Source of the DNA: Delphinus delphis
Taxonomy: Eukaryota; Chordata; Mammalia; Artiodactyla; Delphinidae
DNA length: 64,000 nucleotides
Assembly: GCF_949987515.2 (NCBI RefSeq)
Contig: NC_082689.1
Location: 66,463,746-66,527,745 of the forward strand
Reading direction: 5' to 3'
The notes under the pieces were generated by a model. That model did not search any database, was not told where the DNA came from, and saw nothing but the letters and a program-made list of their open reading frames with translations. Of this stretch, positions 1 through 10,594 are shown one piece after another (positions within the stretch are counted from its first letter, which is position 1; each line of letters opens with the position of its first letter). A program made the translations under genes and the position numbers.

Positions 1-508
1 GCCACAGGCCAAGTGTGCCTCTTGATACAGTGCCAGCAAAGAACCTCCCAGGTCTCAAAGCATGGTTTAGAAGAGTAGAGGAACAAATGATATGTATCCA
101 GCACAGCAACTATCCCATCATCATTTTTCAAGCAATCTTTTTTGTTTAGAAGTGTGACTATGACTTATCATTACCATGTCTATTTGCCACTGCAAACCAC
201 AAATGCCCCAAATTTACTTCTTGACAGTAAGAAAGTCGAATATGAATAACCCAACCTATGCCTTCAGTTCACCTGATAGCCATTGATAAAGTTGAAAATT
301 AGTCTTCCTTTGTCTATAAAGTTGACAACATGCATCTCAAATTAGCCCTTAAGGAATAAATAACAGATGCTCACTGGTAATATTTGATGTATTCCCCTCC
401 TTTATATCATCAAAAATTGACTCACATAGAAAAAAAAAAATACAGGTTATTGGCATTAAGGATTCTAATCTACTGAATGCCCTAGTCATTTCATACTTAA
501 TAACAAAG
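1..508. other. unassigned AT-rich sequence
   Basis: No gene or repeat family is recognised here. The sequence is AT-rich with an A run near 430. Short frames on the minus strand lack any recognisable domain and are treated as chance. Confidence 0.4.
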
Positions 509-952
509 TGTATTAGTTTTCTATGGCTGCTGTAACAAATTACCACAAACTTGGTGGCTTGAAACAACATAAATTTACACCTTTACTGTTCTAAAGGTCA
601 GAAGTCAGATGTGAGTTTTACCTGGCTGACACCAAGGTGCTGGGAGGGCCACACTTTCTCCAGAGGTTTTTCTAGATTCTGGAGGCCACCTACATTCCTG
701 GTTCTATGAACTCTACCTTGCATTATTCCCACATCTCCTACTTCTTCTGTACGCAAATCTCCCTTTGCCTCTCTCTTATAAGAACTCTTGTGATTATATT
801 TAGGGTCCATCCAGAAAATTCAGGATAATCTTCCCACCTCAAGATCCTTAATTTAATCACATCCGCAATCCCTTTTGCCATATAAGGTAACATTTATAGA
901 ATCCTGAGATTAGGACATGGATACCTTTGGAGTCATTATACAGTGTACCATA
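509..952 (-). mobile_element. ancient solo LTR, MaLR/MLT1-like
   Basis: The segment opens with TGTATTAG and carries the familiar mammalian LTR wording 'ggctgctgtaacaaattacc', followed by '...aggtcagaagtc' and, further on, 'taatcacatccgcaatccc'. This matches, from memory, the antisense of a very common mammalian LTR consensus. It is about 444 bases long, usual for MaLR LTRs. The four bases before it (AAAG, 505-508) recur directly after it (953-956), as expected for a short target-site duplication. The last bases are eroded, so a clean CA end is not visible. No internal retroviral genes flank it, so it is a solo LTR or fragment. Assignment to MLT1 rather than another LTR group is tentative. Confidence 0.55.
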
Positions 953-1322
953 AAAGGCTATGAAAGTTTGTAGCTTACAAACTGAAAATCACATACTAGA
1001 AACCATGGACTTTTCAAGTTGTCTCTCTCTCTCTCCTTTTAATCTGCCCTCTTTTCTCCAGGAACTACTAAGTGTAAAAATAACATATTAATTTATATTA
1101 TAACTCAAAAAATGCATTAGAGAAGTTAATCTCTCTATTCAATCTAGATCAATTTTCATTTCCTAAGCTATGAGGTCATGGATTAATTTACGCAATGCAA
1201 GGTAAGAGAATCACTGGGGTGGAAGACACCAAACATTCCAACACATGCAGCACTTTGCATAAAATTCCTGAGACAAAATGTCATGCTTTCTTTGAAAGTC
1301 TAAATGTAAAAATACACATCCC

Positions 1323-1534
1323 GGGCTTCCCTGGTGGCGCAGTGGTTGAGAGTCCGCCTGCCGATGCAGGGGACACGGGTTCGTGCCCCGGTCCGGGAGG
1401 ATCCCACATGCCGCGGAGCGGCTGCGCCCGTGAGCCATGGCCGCTAAGCCTGCGCGTCCGGAGCCATTGCTCCGCAATGGGAGTGGCCACAACAGTGAGA
1501 GGCCCGCGTACCGCAAAAAAAAAAAAAAAAAAAG
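1323..1534 (+). mobile_element. CHR-type SINE, short form
   Basis: This is a tRNA-derived SINE. It opens with 'gggcttccctggtggcgcag' and includes A-box-like (TGGCGCAGTGG) and B-box-like (GGGTTCGTGCC) RNA polymerase III promoter blocks. A GC-rich body then ends at ACCGCA plus a pure A tail. A perfect 12-base target-site duplication (AATACACATCCC) lies at 1311-1322 and 1535-1546. That proves a retrotransposed insertion, probably made with L1 enzymes in trans. CpGs are well preserved, so the copy is young. The frames of 60-140 codons across it are incidental. Confidence 0.95.
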
Positions 1535-1546
1535 AATACACATCCC

Positions 1547-2754
1547 ATTGGCTTTTTTCTTTTATTCTTGTTATAGCTTGTTTTATTTTGTTTTCTGCTA
1601 CCCCCTTCCAGAATTACTAATGTTCCACTGATTCTTACCATCTATATATTGGAACATCCCAGTATGTGTCCTTTCTTATGCTATGTCTGTGAACTACCCT
1701 ATACTTAGCCAATACATTCTCTTTTTTCCCCTTGCTAACATTTTTGTTAGTCTTTTTCTGTTACTTGTTGTAAAGAACACTTGATTTGCTAGAAACACTG
1801 TCATAAAAACTAAGATGGTATTTACTGAAATATAGCCTAAATCAACTCAAATCTTCTTAGAATGTTTCGAGTTGTAAAATGTATTATATTGATTTATTAA
1901 ATCATATTTTATTTCATTTATAACTCTTTCTGGTCTTTAGTAATGACCAGAATTTTCCTGAAGACTTAACCAAGGTCAGGAATCTGAGAAAGCAGAAGCT
2001 CATGGAAAAACGATGAACTACATGGAACCAGAGATTAAATTTATTGGCTGAACCTTATCCAAGTGATCAAGGTTTCCATCATCAGTAACAAGTCATGCTG
2101 ATAGCAGGAACCCCTCATGGTGTGAGGAAGATCAATAATACACATGTCTGTCCTTAAACAGTAAACAATTTTACATGAGAGATGACCCACGTGCACATAT
2201 ATCTGGCTAGTCCACATTATGACAAGTGTAAAGATAGCTGCAGGATGCAGTGGAAGTACAGAAGAAAATGTGACGCTGTATGTGAAAACATCAGAGAGAG
2301 CATTATAAAGGAAGTGACATTTGAGTTAGATCTAATTAGGACAAGAGTTCACATATATCTTCTGAAGCATGGAATATTATAAATTTGTTTTTTTCAATGG
2401 AAACCTGGAATCTATTGAGGACAGAAATATATTCAGTGGAAATATTTTTCAGTATGATTAAGTGGAAAAACATACATTTTCTAATAGAAATTTGGCATAT
2501 TTATGTTAGAATTTTCTATAAATAAAGTAATAAAGACATATACTAGGTATTTAACAAAAACAAATACCTAAGCTGAGATTTAGAATACATGCATGAAGAC
2601 ACTTTAGGAGAGCTAAACTGGGTAATTTCAATTAAATCCTACTGGTTTAATGAAGCCCCATCAGCAACATGTCAGCATAAGATGTCCCTTGTATTTCCCT
2701 TCCCCCACAACAAAAATAATTTTGCATCTATCCAAAAACAAAAGTACCTCTCTG
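1547..2754. other. unassigned sequence
   Basis: AT-rich unique-looking DNA between a SINE and an L1. No protein domain, RNA gene or repeat family could be named. Small frames such as that at 2182-2382 show no recognisable motif. Confidence 0.35.
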
Positions 2755-4775
2755 GAAGCATCATATGCCAAAGACCCAGAATAGCTAAAACAACCCTGAG
2801 AAAGAAGAATAAAGCTGGAAGAATTACATCTCCTGATTTCAAACTATACTACAAAGCTACAATGGTCAAAACAGTATGACACTGGCATAAAAATACACAC
2901 TAGACCACTGTAACAGAATTGAGAGCCCAGGAATAAGCTTTCACATATAAGGCCAACTAATATTTGACAAAAAACTCAAGAACACTCAGTGAGAAAAGGA
3001 TAGTCTCTTCAATAAATGGTGCTGGGAAAACTGGATGATCAGATGCAGAAGAAGATATTGAACCCCTATCTTACACCACACACAAAAATTAACTTGAAAT
3101 GGACTGAAGAGTTAAACATAAGATCTGAAACTGTGGGCTTCCCTGGTGGTGCAGTGGTTAAGAATCCACCTTCCAGTGCAGGAGACACAAGTTCAAGCCC
3201 TGGTCCGGGAAGGTCCCACATGCCGCAGAGCAACTTAGCCTGTGAGCCACAACTACTGAGCCTGCGCTCTAGAGCCTGCGAGCCACAACTACTCAGCCTG
3301 TGTGCCACAACTACTGAAGCCAGCATGCATAGAGCCCGTGCTCTGCAACAAGAGAAGCCACCGCAATGAGAAGCCCACACACCGCAATGAACAGGAGCCC
3401 CTGCTTGCTGCAACTAGAGAAAGACTGTGTGCAGCACCACAGACCCAATGCAGCCAAAAATAAATAAATTAAATAAATAAATTTTTAAAAAGATCTGAAA
3501 CTGTAAAATTCCTAGAAAAAAATAGGAAAAATCTTTCTGATAGTCATCTTGGCAACAATTTTTAGGCAGTATGACACTAAAAGCACAAGCAACAAAAGCA
3601 AACATTAATAAGTGGGACTACATCAAACTAAAAAGCTTCTGCATAGCAAGAGAAACAATCAACGAAATGAAACAGGAACCTTCAGAATGAGAGAAAGTAT
3701 TTGCAAACCATATATTGGATAAAGGGTTAATATTCAAAATAATATAAAGAACACATACAATTCAATAGCAAAAAATCAAACAATCTGATTTTAAAATGTC
3801 AAAGGACATGAATAGGAATTTTTCCAAGGAAGACATCCAAATGGCTAACAGGTACATGAAAAGGTGCTTGACATCACTGATCGTCAGGGAAATGTAAATC
3901 AAAACCACAATGGGATAACACTCACACCTGTTAGAATAGCTATCATCAAAAAGACAAGAGATAAGTATAGGTGAGGATGTGGAGAAAAGGAACCCTCATG
4001 CACCATCCATGGGAATGTAAATTGGTGCAGCCACAATAGAAAACAATATGGAGGTTCCTCAAACAACTAAAAATAGAACTATTATATAATCTAGCAATCC
4101 CACTTCTGGGTATATATCCAAGGACATGAAAACAGAATATTGTAGAGATATGTGCATTCTCTTGTTTATTGCAGCACTGTTCACAATAGCCAAGACACAG
4201 AAACAACTTAAGTGTCCATTAGTGAATGAATGGATAAAGGAGATGTTGCATATATCATATATATAACTGAATATTATTCAGCCATGAGAAAGAAGGAAAT
4301 CCAGCCATCTGAGACAACATGAATGGCTTGGGGGATTCTGTTAAGTGAAGTAAGTCAGACAGAGAAAGACAAATACTGTATGATATCACTTATATGTGGA
4401 ATCTAAAAAAGCCAAATTCTTAGAAACAGAGAGTAGAATGGTGGTTACCAGGGCCTGGAGGGTGAAGAAAATGGAGAGATGTTGGTCAAAGAGTATAAAC
4501 TTCCATTTAGAAGATGAACAAGTTCTGGGGATCTAATGTACAGCATTGTAATTACAGTTAACAATAAGGTATTATATAGTCAAAAATTGTTAAGGGAGTA
4601 CATCTTAAATGTTCTCACCACAAAATAATAATGGCAATTATGTGGCATGATGGAGGTGTTAGCTAACACTACATTAGTAATATTTTGCAATATATGTGTG
4701 TATGAAATCGACATGTTGTATACCTTAAAGTTACACAATGTTATATATCAGTTATATCACAATAAGATGGGAAAA
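2755..4775 (+). mobile_element. old L1, 5'-truncated (ORF2 end plus 3' UTR)
   Basis: The segment follows the last third of L1 ORF2 in order. It passes through 'ctgagaaagaagaataaagc', 'tttcaaactatactac' and 'aaatggtgctgggaaaactg' to the C-terminal region near 3960-4120. A 3' UTR follows, with 'ggttaccagggcctgg' and a tail of the type 'gtataccttaaagttac' near 4720. It is full of stops and frameshifts, so nothing is coding. A long CHR SINE splits it at 3135-3489. It looks older than the L1s at 13.9 and 47 kb because its 3' UTR is of the general mammalian L1M type rather than the cetartiodactyl type. The 5' break near 2755 is approximate, and I found no clear target-site duplication. Confidence 0.85.
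3135..3489 (+). mobile_element. CHR-type SINE, long form, inside an L1
   Basis: The head is shared with the short SINEs (GGGCTTCCCTGGTGG, B-box-like 'gttcaagccctgg'). The body continues past the point where the short form stops, into 'gctgcaactagagaaag' and 'cccaatgcagcc', and then an AAATAAAT-rich tail. It carries about three copies of a 'gccacaactact' unit (3245-3320). A 15-base target-site duplication (AAGATCTGAAACTGT) occurs at 3120-3134 and 3490-3504. Both copies are L1 sequence, so this SINE arrived after the surrounding L1. Confidence 0.95.
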
Positions 4776-5250
4776 AAATCCTGGTGGTTTATATAAATTA
4801 AGATAGTAAATAATTTTGTAACGGTTACAGAATTAAAAGGACAAAATATAAAGTCAATTTTCCTAACTTATTAAAAGAGCAAAATAAAATTAACTATATG
4901 TTATCCAAAGCTAAAGATTTGTTTCCAACTGAAAACAAAAACAAAACATTCCCAATACATTTGACATTGCAACCATTACTTCTAGTCATCTCTAAACAAG
5001 GGAATATATTTAACTTTCTATGATATGGTCACTAAAGATTACACAATGAGGATACTGCAATAGTTGAGAAAGAATGGAGTCCTGGGACAAACAACAGTTT
5101 TATCTCATCTGTAAAAATGAAACTTAAACTTTCCTCTTCAGGATTGTTGCAAAAATTAAAGAAATCCACATGAAGAAAGTTCAGGACACATAGCATACAC
5201 TGGATCATTATTAAATTTTGAGTATTTTCAGCCTATGATTAATCTAGTAT
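4776..5250. other. unassigned AT-rich sequence
   Basis: No gene, RNA or nameable repeat was recognised. The base composition resembles the unique background of the window. Confidence 0.35.
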
Positions 5251-5254
5251 GTTT

Positions 5255-5420
5255 TAAAAATGTCTTATGTGCCAGGCACTGGACTATGTGCTTGAGAGAT
5301 GGAAATGAAGATTAAGTTCCTGACTTTGAGAAGCTCACAATCTAGAACAGTGGCAAATAAACAGAGAATAAAGCCCCATGAGAAACATATTAAATGTTAC
5401 ATAAATCAGGAAAAGTCCAT
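5255..5420 (-). mobile_element. L2-like 3' fragment
   Basis: 'tatgtgccaggcactgg' followed by 'gaagctcacaatctag' is the antisense of the 3' end of L2 (and of related MIR tails). The fragment is short and diverged. It could belong with the larger minus-strand L2 that starts about 200 bases further on, or be a separate relic. Confidence 0.5.
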
Positions 5421-6273
5421 CAGCCAGTATTTATGGTATGTTTACTCTCCTGGAAGGCCTGATTTTATAACATTAATATACATTTCACTCTTACTGACAT
5501 AAATACTGAATGAAAAATCAGGCAGATTGTTCTGGGCATTTGTGTGAATCAGCTCAATAAAAGTAAAAGAGGAAACACACTACCCTTTCAGCATGCTTAA
5601 AGGAATACAATTTAAGTTTCTAAGGTTCATTCATTTACTCAACAGTTACTATTTTTGTTACTTCTCTATGTCAGCAACCATTCTGAGCACTTGTGATAAA
5701 CTGCACCAAACAGATAATAATCTTTGCCCATTTGAAGCTTACATTATTGACAAAGGAGATAGAAATTATACAGGGTGCTAGAAGTTGTAAGTTTTAAGAA
5801 GGGAAAGGAAGCAAGGAAAGGAAATGAAAGGAAAAAGTAAAGCAAAAAGGAAGTGCAGCCGAGTATGGAGGATCAGAAGAATGGAGTAGGGGAAGGGAGA
5901 AGAGATATTAAATTGTATAATCAGAATAGGCATCATTTAGAGATGCCATTTGAGCACAGATCTGAAGCAGGTGAGGGAGTTAGTCATGCAAATATCTGAG
6001 GCAAAAGCCTTCAATAAAGATGTGAATGTTCCTGCAATATTCAAGAAAGAGTAAACGTGAATAAGGGGAAGAGAAATTAGAGATGAGGTCAGAAAAATAA
6101 TGGAATGGAGACCAGATTCAATCGGAAATTATAAGGTAGTTTTTAGTCTGAGAGCAATTGGCATTACTTAGAGGATTTTGAGCAGAGATGTGGCATAAGC
6201 TTACTCCTGTCTGCTGTGCTGAGAATAGAAGGAGAAGGAGTAGAAGGAGTAGAAGAATAAAGTCCAGTTTGAA

Positions 6274-6674
6274 AAAAAAAATGTTCTGAAGAACCTAAGG
6301 TCAGGACAGGAATAAAGACGCAGATGTAGAGAATGGACTTGAGGACACGGGGAGGGGGAAGGGTAAGCTGGGACGAAGTGAAAGAGTGGCACTGACATAT
6401 ATACACTACTAAATGTAAAATAGGTAGCTAGTGGGAAGCAGCCACATAGCACAGGGAGATCAGCTCGGTGCTTTGTGGCCACCTAGAGGGATGGGATAGG
6501 GAGGGTGGGAGGGAGATGCAAGAGGGAGGGGATATGGGGATATATGTATACATAGAGCTGACTCACTTTGCTATACAGCAGAAACTAACACAACATTGTA
6601 AAGCAATTATACTCCAATAAAGATGTAAAAAAATTAAAATATTTAAATAAAAAAAATAAAAATCTTTAAAAAAA
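6274..6674 (+). mobile_element. young L1 3' UTR, heavily 5'-truncated
   Basis: This is the cetartiodactyl-type L1 3' UTR also seen at 18.97-19.31, 31.25-31.65 (reversed) and 53.5-53.86 kb. It contains 'gacacggggagggggaaggg', 'gctagtgggaagcagcc' and the end 'actccaataaagatgt' plus an A-rich tail. A 15-base duplication (AAAGTCCAGTTTGAA) flanks it at 6259-6273 and 6675-6689, and both flanks are L2 sequence. Only about 400 bases were inserted, so the copy has no ORF. Confidence 0.93.
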
Positions 6675-7100
6675 AAAGTCCAGTTTGAAGATAGTAAGAC
6701 AGAAATCCAGGAGAGATATGGTGATGGCTTGGACCAGGGTAGTAGCAGTGGAGATGCCAGGATGTAGTCAGTCTCTGGATATATTCTGAAGATGAAATCA
6801 ACAAGAATTCCTTAGGGACTGGATATGGGATATGAGAGAAAGAGAATACTCAAAGGTAACCCTAAAGTTTTTAACGTGAGGATAAGTAAGACTGACATTA
6901 CCTCCCTAAGAAGTAAGATAGGGAAGGCTGGCGGTAGAGCAGGTTGGTCAAGGAGAGGGAAGTTCAGAAACGTAGTTTAGGGCACATTAACTTTGAGATA
7001 TCCAAGAAATATCCAAATCTATATGTCAAATATGCAGTGGGACACATAAGTTTTTAGTTCAGCAGAAAACTGGAGGTAAACATTTGGAAGTTATGACTAT

Positions 7101-7394
7101 CTACATAGTGTTTAAAGCTGTGGGACTCAATGAATCACAAGAAAGTGAGGAAGGTAGAGAAAAAGAGAGAATCAGTGACTGAATCAGGGATACTCGCAAA
7201 TAATGAACTTTGGAAAGGCAGAGTAAACAGCAAAGTGATGTGGAGGAGTAAACAATGAGACGGGAAGAACCAAGATCGTGTGTGTCCTGGAATCCAAGGG
7301 AAAGAAGTGTATCAAGGGGAATGCAGTGATGCACTGTGTCCAATACTGCGATGTGACCAACTAAGACAAAGACTGAGAATGGACTATTGGACAA
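7101..7394 (-). pseudogene. L2 reverse-transcriptase fragment (97 codons)
   Basis: This open stretch lies within the L2 relic. It keeps a recognisable part of the L2 reverse transcriptase between domains A and B: a DTVDH block followed by a LGFQDT block. It then runs into an out-of-frame leader-like part. Upstream and downstream coding sequence is broken. It is a dead fragment, not a functional protein. Confidence 0.6.
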
Positions 7395-8590
7395 TGTGAT
7401 GGTTATTGGATTCCTATCAAGAATTGTTTTGGTAAAATGGTGAGAGTGAAAACTTGACTAAAGTGGATTTAGAAGGGAATGGGAGGAGAAAAATGGACAC
7501 AGAATACAGAAACACTTTCGATAAGTACTTTTGCAAAGGGGAGGACAGAAATAGAGAAGTAGCTGATGAAGAAAAAAATTTTTAGTATAGGAGCAATAAT
7601 GAAAGCTTGCATGATGATATAGTAAGGAGCTAAAATTACTGGTGTAGGGGAGAGAGAAAAAAATTGCTGAAGTGATGCCCTTGCGTAGTGTAAGAAGGAA
7701 TAGGATCTAGCGCACAGATGCAGGGATTATCTTAGGTAGAAGCAGGAATAGCTGATTTAAGGGAACAGGTGGGAAGTCAGAGTATGTGGGTGCAGAACTT
7801 GGTAGGGAGGTGCATTTAGTGATGAAAGTCTTGAAGGAAAAAATATCTTCTGATTGTTTCAAATTTCTTAGTAATGTAGGAAAAAAAACATGGTCAACTG
7901 AGAGTGAAGATGAAGTAGGAAGTATTGGTGGTTTGAGGAAAGAAGAGACGGTATGAAATCCAAGTCCAGGAAACTGGGACAGTGAGTGGTCCAGGGAATT
8001 GTGGTATGATTGCTAGGCAGCATCAAGGCCCCCTTGAAGTGGGTGCTTGTGTCCAGCTACATGGTTGTAGCATGGAGTAAGGGGAGAGTTGGATATAAAT
8101 AGGATGGGGATTTTGCCAGACAGTTAAAAAAAGAGGGAGGGGGAGTTTGTTACATGTGTATGTAAGGAGTGATTATTATGAATGACCATGGAATTTAATC
8201 TATTTAATAAAAGGAAAGAGGACATTAAATAAGTGAACAGTGAAAGTGTAATAAGATCAATGAGTTGGGGTCCCGGTTGGGTTAAAGGATGGTTCAAGCT
8301 GGGGTTAAAGATGAAACAAGCCAGAAAGATAAATGGTACAGGACGCATGTAGTAGAGATTATAGGCAGGTCATAGATACTGGCAAAGAAGAGATCTAAGA
8401 TAAAACCACAGTGGTGAGGCCCTGAGGGAGGGTAAAGAACACAACCATTGGAGGAAAGGAATTTAAGAAGCTTAGAGACCCAAGTTGGTAATTAGGTTTG
8501 CATCTAGATAATGTGTTGAAAGGCTATCTGTAGGCAAACTGAAATTACCAAAATTTTAGGCAGAGGTCATGCTGGAAAGTGTGCCAGTGA

Positions 8591-8990
8591 GGATGGAGCT
8601 AATTTCCTATTTTCAAAGGATTATATACTTGTGCAAACTCCTAAGAAGATGTATATCCACATGTAGAAATATTTTGAATCAATATTTTATCCTGTATTGG
8701 CTTTTAGTTTTGAATAGATTTATGATGCTAAAAAGAGAGAGAAAGAATAAAGCATACACAAAATAAAAACCTCTGAAGAACCTCACTTAGGATAAAGATT
8801 ATTAATCTATATCCTGTCAGTACAGAGGCACAACGAAAAATACTTTTGTATGAATTGTAACATTTATACATCAAAGGTGAAATATTATCTTCTTGTCAGA
8901 TGCAAATAGTGAAGAATATTTTATTTGTATTTTTAACCTACAAAAGAAATGCATGATTACTATTAAAAATGCAAACTGAATAAAGGAAAA
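8591..8990. other. unassigned sequence
   Basis: No reliable feature was recognised between the L2 relic and the ancient L1 fragment. A 65-codon frame at 8569-8766 has no domain. Confidence 0.3.
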
Positions 8991-9280
8991 TAAAGTAAAA
9001 ATAAATATCCTACATACCAATCTTCCCATACAAGTCTTCCCTCAAAATAACCACTGTAAAACATACCTTGTAGAGTCATCAAAATAGTTCTAAATATATA
9101 CCTATATATATGAAATTACAACCCTTTTCTTTTCCTTTCTTTTTTCCCACAGATGAGATAATGCCATACATACTTTTATGAAACCTGCTTTTTTCACTGC
9201 ACAATATTCATCATTCACTTTACAGTCTTGACCATTTTTCCATATCAGTATATGAAAGTCTAAAATTACTATTATTTATA

Positions 9281-9483
9281 TATTTATTTTTGTGGTACGC
9301 GGGCCTCTCACTGCTGTGGCCTCTCCCGTTGCAGAGCACAGGCTCCAGACGCGCAGGCTCAGCGGCCATGGCTCATGGGCCCAGCCGCTTCGCGGCATGT
9401 GAGATCTTCCCGGATCGGGGCACAAACCCGTGTCCCCTGCATCAGCAGGCGAACTCTCAACCACTGCACCACCAGGGAAGTCC
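9281..9483 (-). mobile_element. CHR-type SINE, short form
   Basis: The element is reversed: a T-rich start, then GTGGTACGCGGGCC, ending in ACCAGGGAAGTCC. The tRNA-like promoter blocks read on the minus strand. A short duplication TAAAATTA lies at 9261-9268 and 9484-9491. The A tail (seen as T) is degraded by ATT repeats, which suggests it is older than the copies with pure tails. Confidence 0.9.
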
Positions 9484-9677
9484 TAAAATTATTTTAAATA
9501 TCTATGGAATACTTATTATATAGATGCACTAAAACTGATTGTGTTCCTCTTAATGGATATTTAGGTCATTCCCAGGTTTTGCTTTTTACAAACATTGCTG
9601 TAATGAATACCATGTGTGAGAATATCTATAAAACCAATTCTTAGAAGTAGAAATGTTGGATCAAAAGATAAGCATCT

Positions 9678-9885
9678 GGGGCTTCCCTGGTGGCGCAGTG
9701 GTTGAGAGTCCACCTGCCATGCAGGGGACACGGGTTCGTGCCCTGGTCCAGGAAGATCCTACATGCCGTGGAGCGGCTAGGCCCGTGAGCCATGGCCGCT
9801 GAGCCTGTGCATCCGGAGCCTGTGCTCCGCAAGGGGAGAGGCCACAACAGTGAGAGGCCCGCGCACCGCAAAAAAAAAAAAAAAT
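9678..9885 (+). mobile_element. CHR-type SINE, short form, in a re-used target site
   Basis: A standard short form with a pure A tail. It is flanked by AGATAAGCATCT at 9666-9677 and 9886-9897. The second copy is also the left duplication of the next, oppositely oriented SINE, which has its right copy at about 10198-10208. Insertion of this element into the left duplication of the older neighbour explains the three copies. Confidence 0.95.
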
Positions 9886-9897
9886 AGATAAGCATCT

Positions 9898-10197
9898 TTT
9901 TTTTTTCTTTATAAATTTATTTGTTTTTATTTTTGGCTGTGTTGGGTCTTCATTGCTGTGCGCGGGTTTTCTCTAGTCGTGGCGAGCAGGGGCTACTCTT
10001 CATTGCAGTGCGCAGACTTCTCACTGTCGTGACTTCTCTTGTTGCAGAGCACGGGCTCTAGGCGTGCGGGCTTCAGTAGTTGTGGCGCATGGGCTTACTT
10101 GCTCTGCGGCATGTGGGATCTTCCCAGGCCAGGGCTCGAAGCCATGTCCCCTGCATTGGCAGGCAGATTCTTAACCACTGTGCCACCAGGGAAGCCC
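9898..10197 (-). mobile_element. CHR-type SINE, long form
   Basis: The element is reversed. A T/AT-rich tail is followed by 'ggctgtgttgggtcttc', a 'gtagttgtggcgcatggg' unit, and ends in CCACCAGGGAAGCCC. The target duplication GATAAGCATCTTTT is at 9887-9900 and 10198-10211. It carries only one clear copy of the internal 'agtagttgtgg' unit, fewer than the long copies at 3.1 and 63.5 kb. Confidence 0.95.
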
Positions 10198-10594
10198 GAT
10201 AAGCATCTTTTAAATGTTGGTAAATACTGTCAAGTTTTCTTCCAAAAAGTGCTCATTTCTCTGCACTCTTACTAACACTGGGTACTAGTAAACTTTATAA
10301 TCTTTACTGATATAATAATATAAAAGATGATTTCTTACAAAGACTATTTTGAGAAAAAAAAGTATAACAGGGGACCCATTCTCATTATATATTAAAATAT
10401 ATTTTAAAGTTTCATATTTAAGTAAAATTAAATAAATTAGTCATTGATATGGAATCAAATGCCCATAACAAGGCTCAAGACTAGATATTAAAAACTAACA
10501 TAAAATAACAATGGCTTTTTAAAATAAAGATAAAAGTTATCTTACTGGAAAAGATTGTCATGGAACTACTGACTAATCATTAATTTAAAAAGTA

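Larger units (their letters stand above)
5620..8590 (-). mobile_element. large L2 (CR1-clade LINE) relic with reverse-transcriptase remnants
   Basis: Reading the minus strand from right to left gives the order expected of the 3' half of L2: reverse-transcriptase coding region, then 3' end near 5620 ('cattcatttactcaacag' on the plus strand). The best coding remnant is at 7101-7394. There a frame with one DTVDHCIPLDTLLSLGFQDT-like block matches the conserved L2 'FDTVDH...LGFQDT' region that I know from the family. Landmarks such as 'gcttggaccagggtagtagc' (6730) and 'tgagagaaagagaatactc' (6833) also fit. An L1 3' end interrupts it at 6274-6674. Beyond about 7950 the match is less certain. No frame is intact. 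Confidence 0.75.
9000..10350 (-). mobile_element. ancient L1 (L1ME-like) 3' region, antisense, split by three SINEs
   Basis: The plus strand reads as the antisense of an old L1 ORF2 end. Landmarks are 'atggatatttaggtcattcc' (9554), 'acattgctgtaatgaata' (9592), 'cttagaagtagaaatgttgg' (9641) and, after the SINEs, 'aatactgtcaagttttcttcc' (10222) and 'gcactcttactaac' (10262). These correspond to the common mammalian L1M wording 'first-aid' order of the ORF2 C-terminus reversed. Three CHR SINEs lie inside it (9281-9483, 9678-9885, 9898-10197). No coding potential remains. Confidence 0.65.

Noticed and set aside
1323..1400. tRNA gene
   Set aside because: A- and B-box-like blocks are present because the SINE head derives from a tRNA. 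No full cloverleaf with matching acceptor stem is visible, and the unit sits in a duplicated-site insertion.
1195..1620. 141-codon frame on the plus strand, and similar 80-156 codon frames near 22.3, 25.2, 42.1, 58.4 and 62.2 kb
   Set aside because: They cross CHR SINEs. The recurring Pro/Arg/Gly-rich peptide is just the translated SINE.
3241..3320. CRISPR-like spaced repeats
   Set aside because: The 'gccacaactact' units are short internal repeats of a SINE in a mammalian genome.
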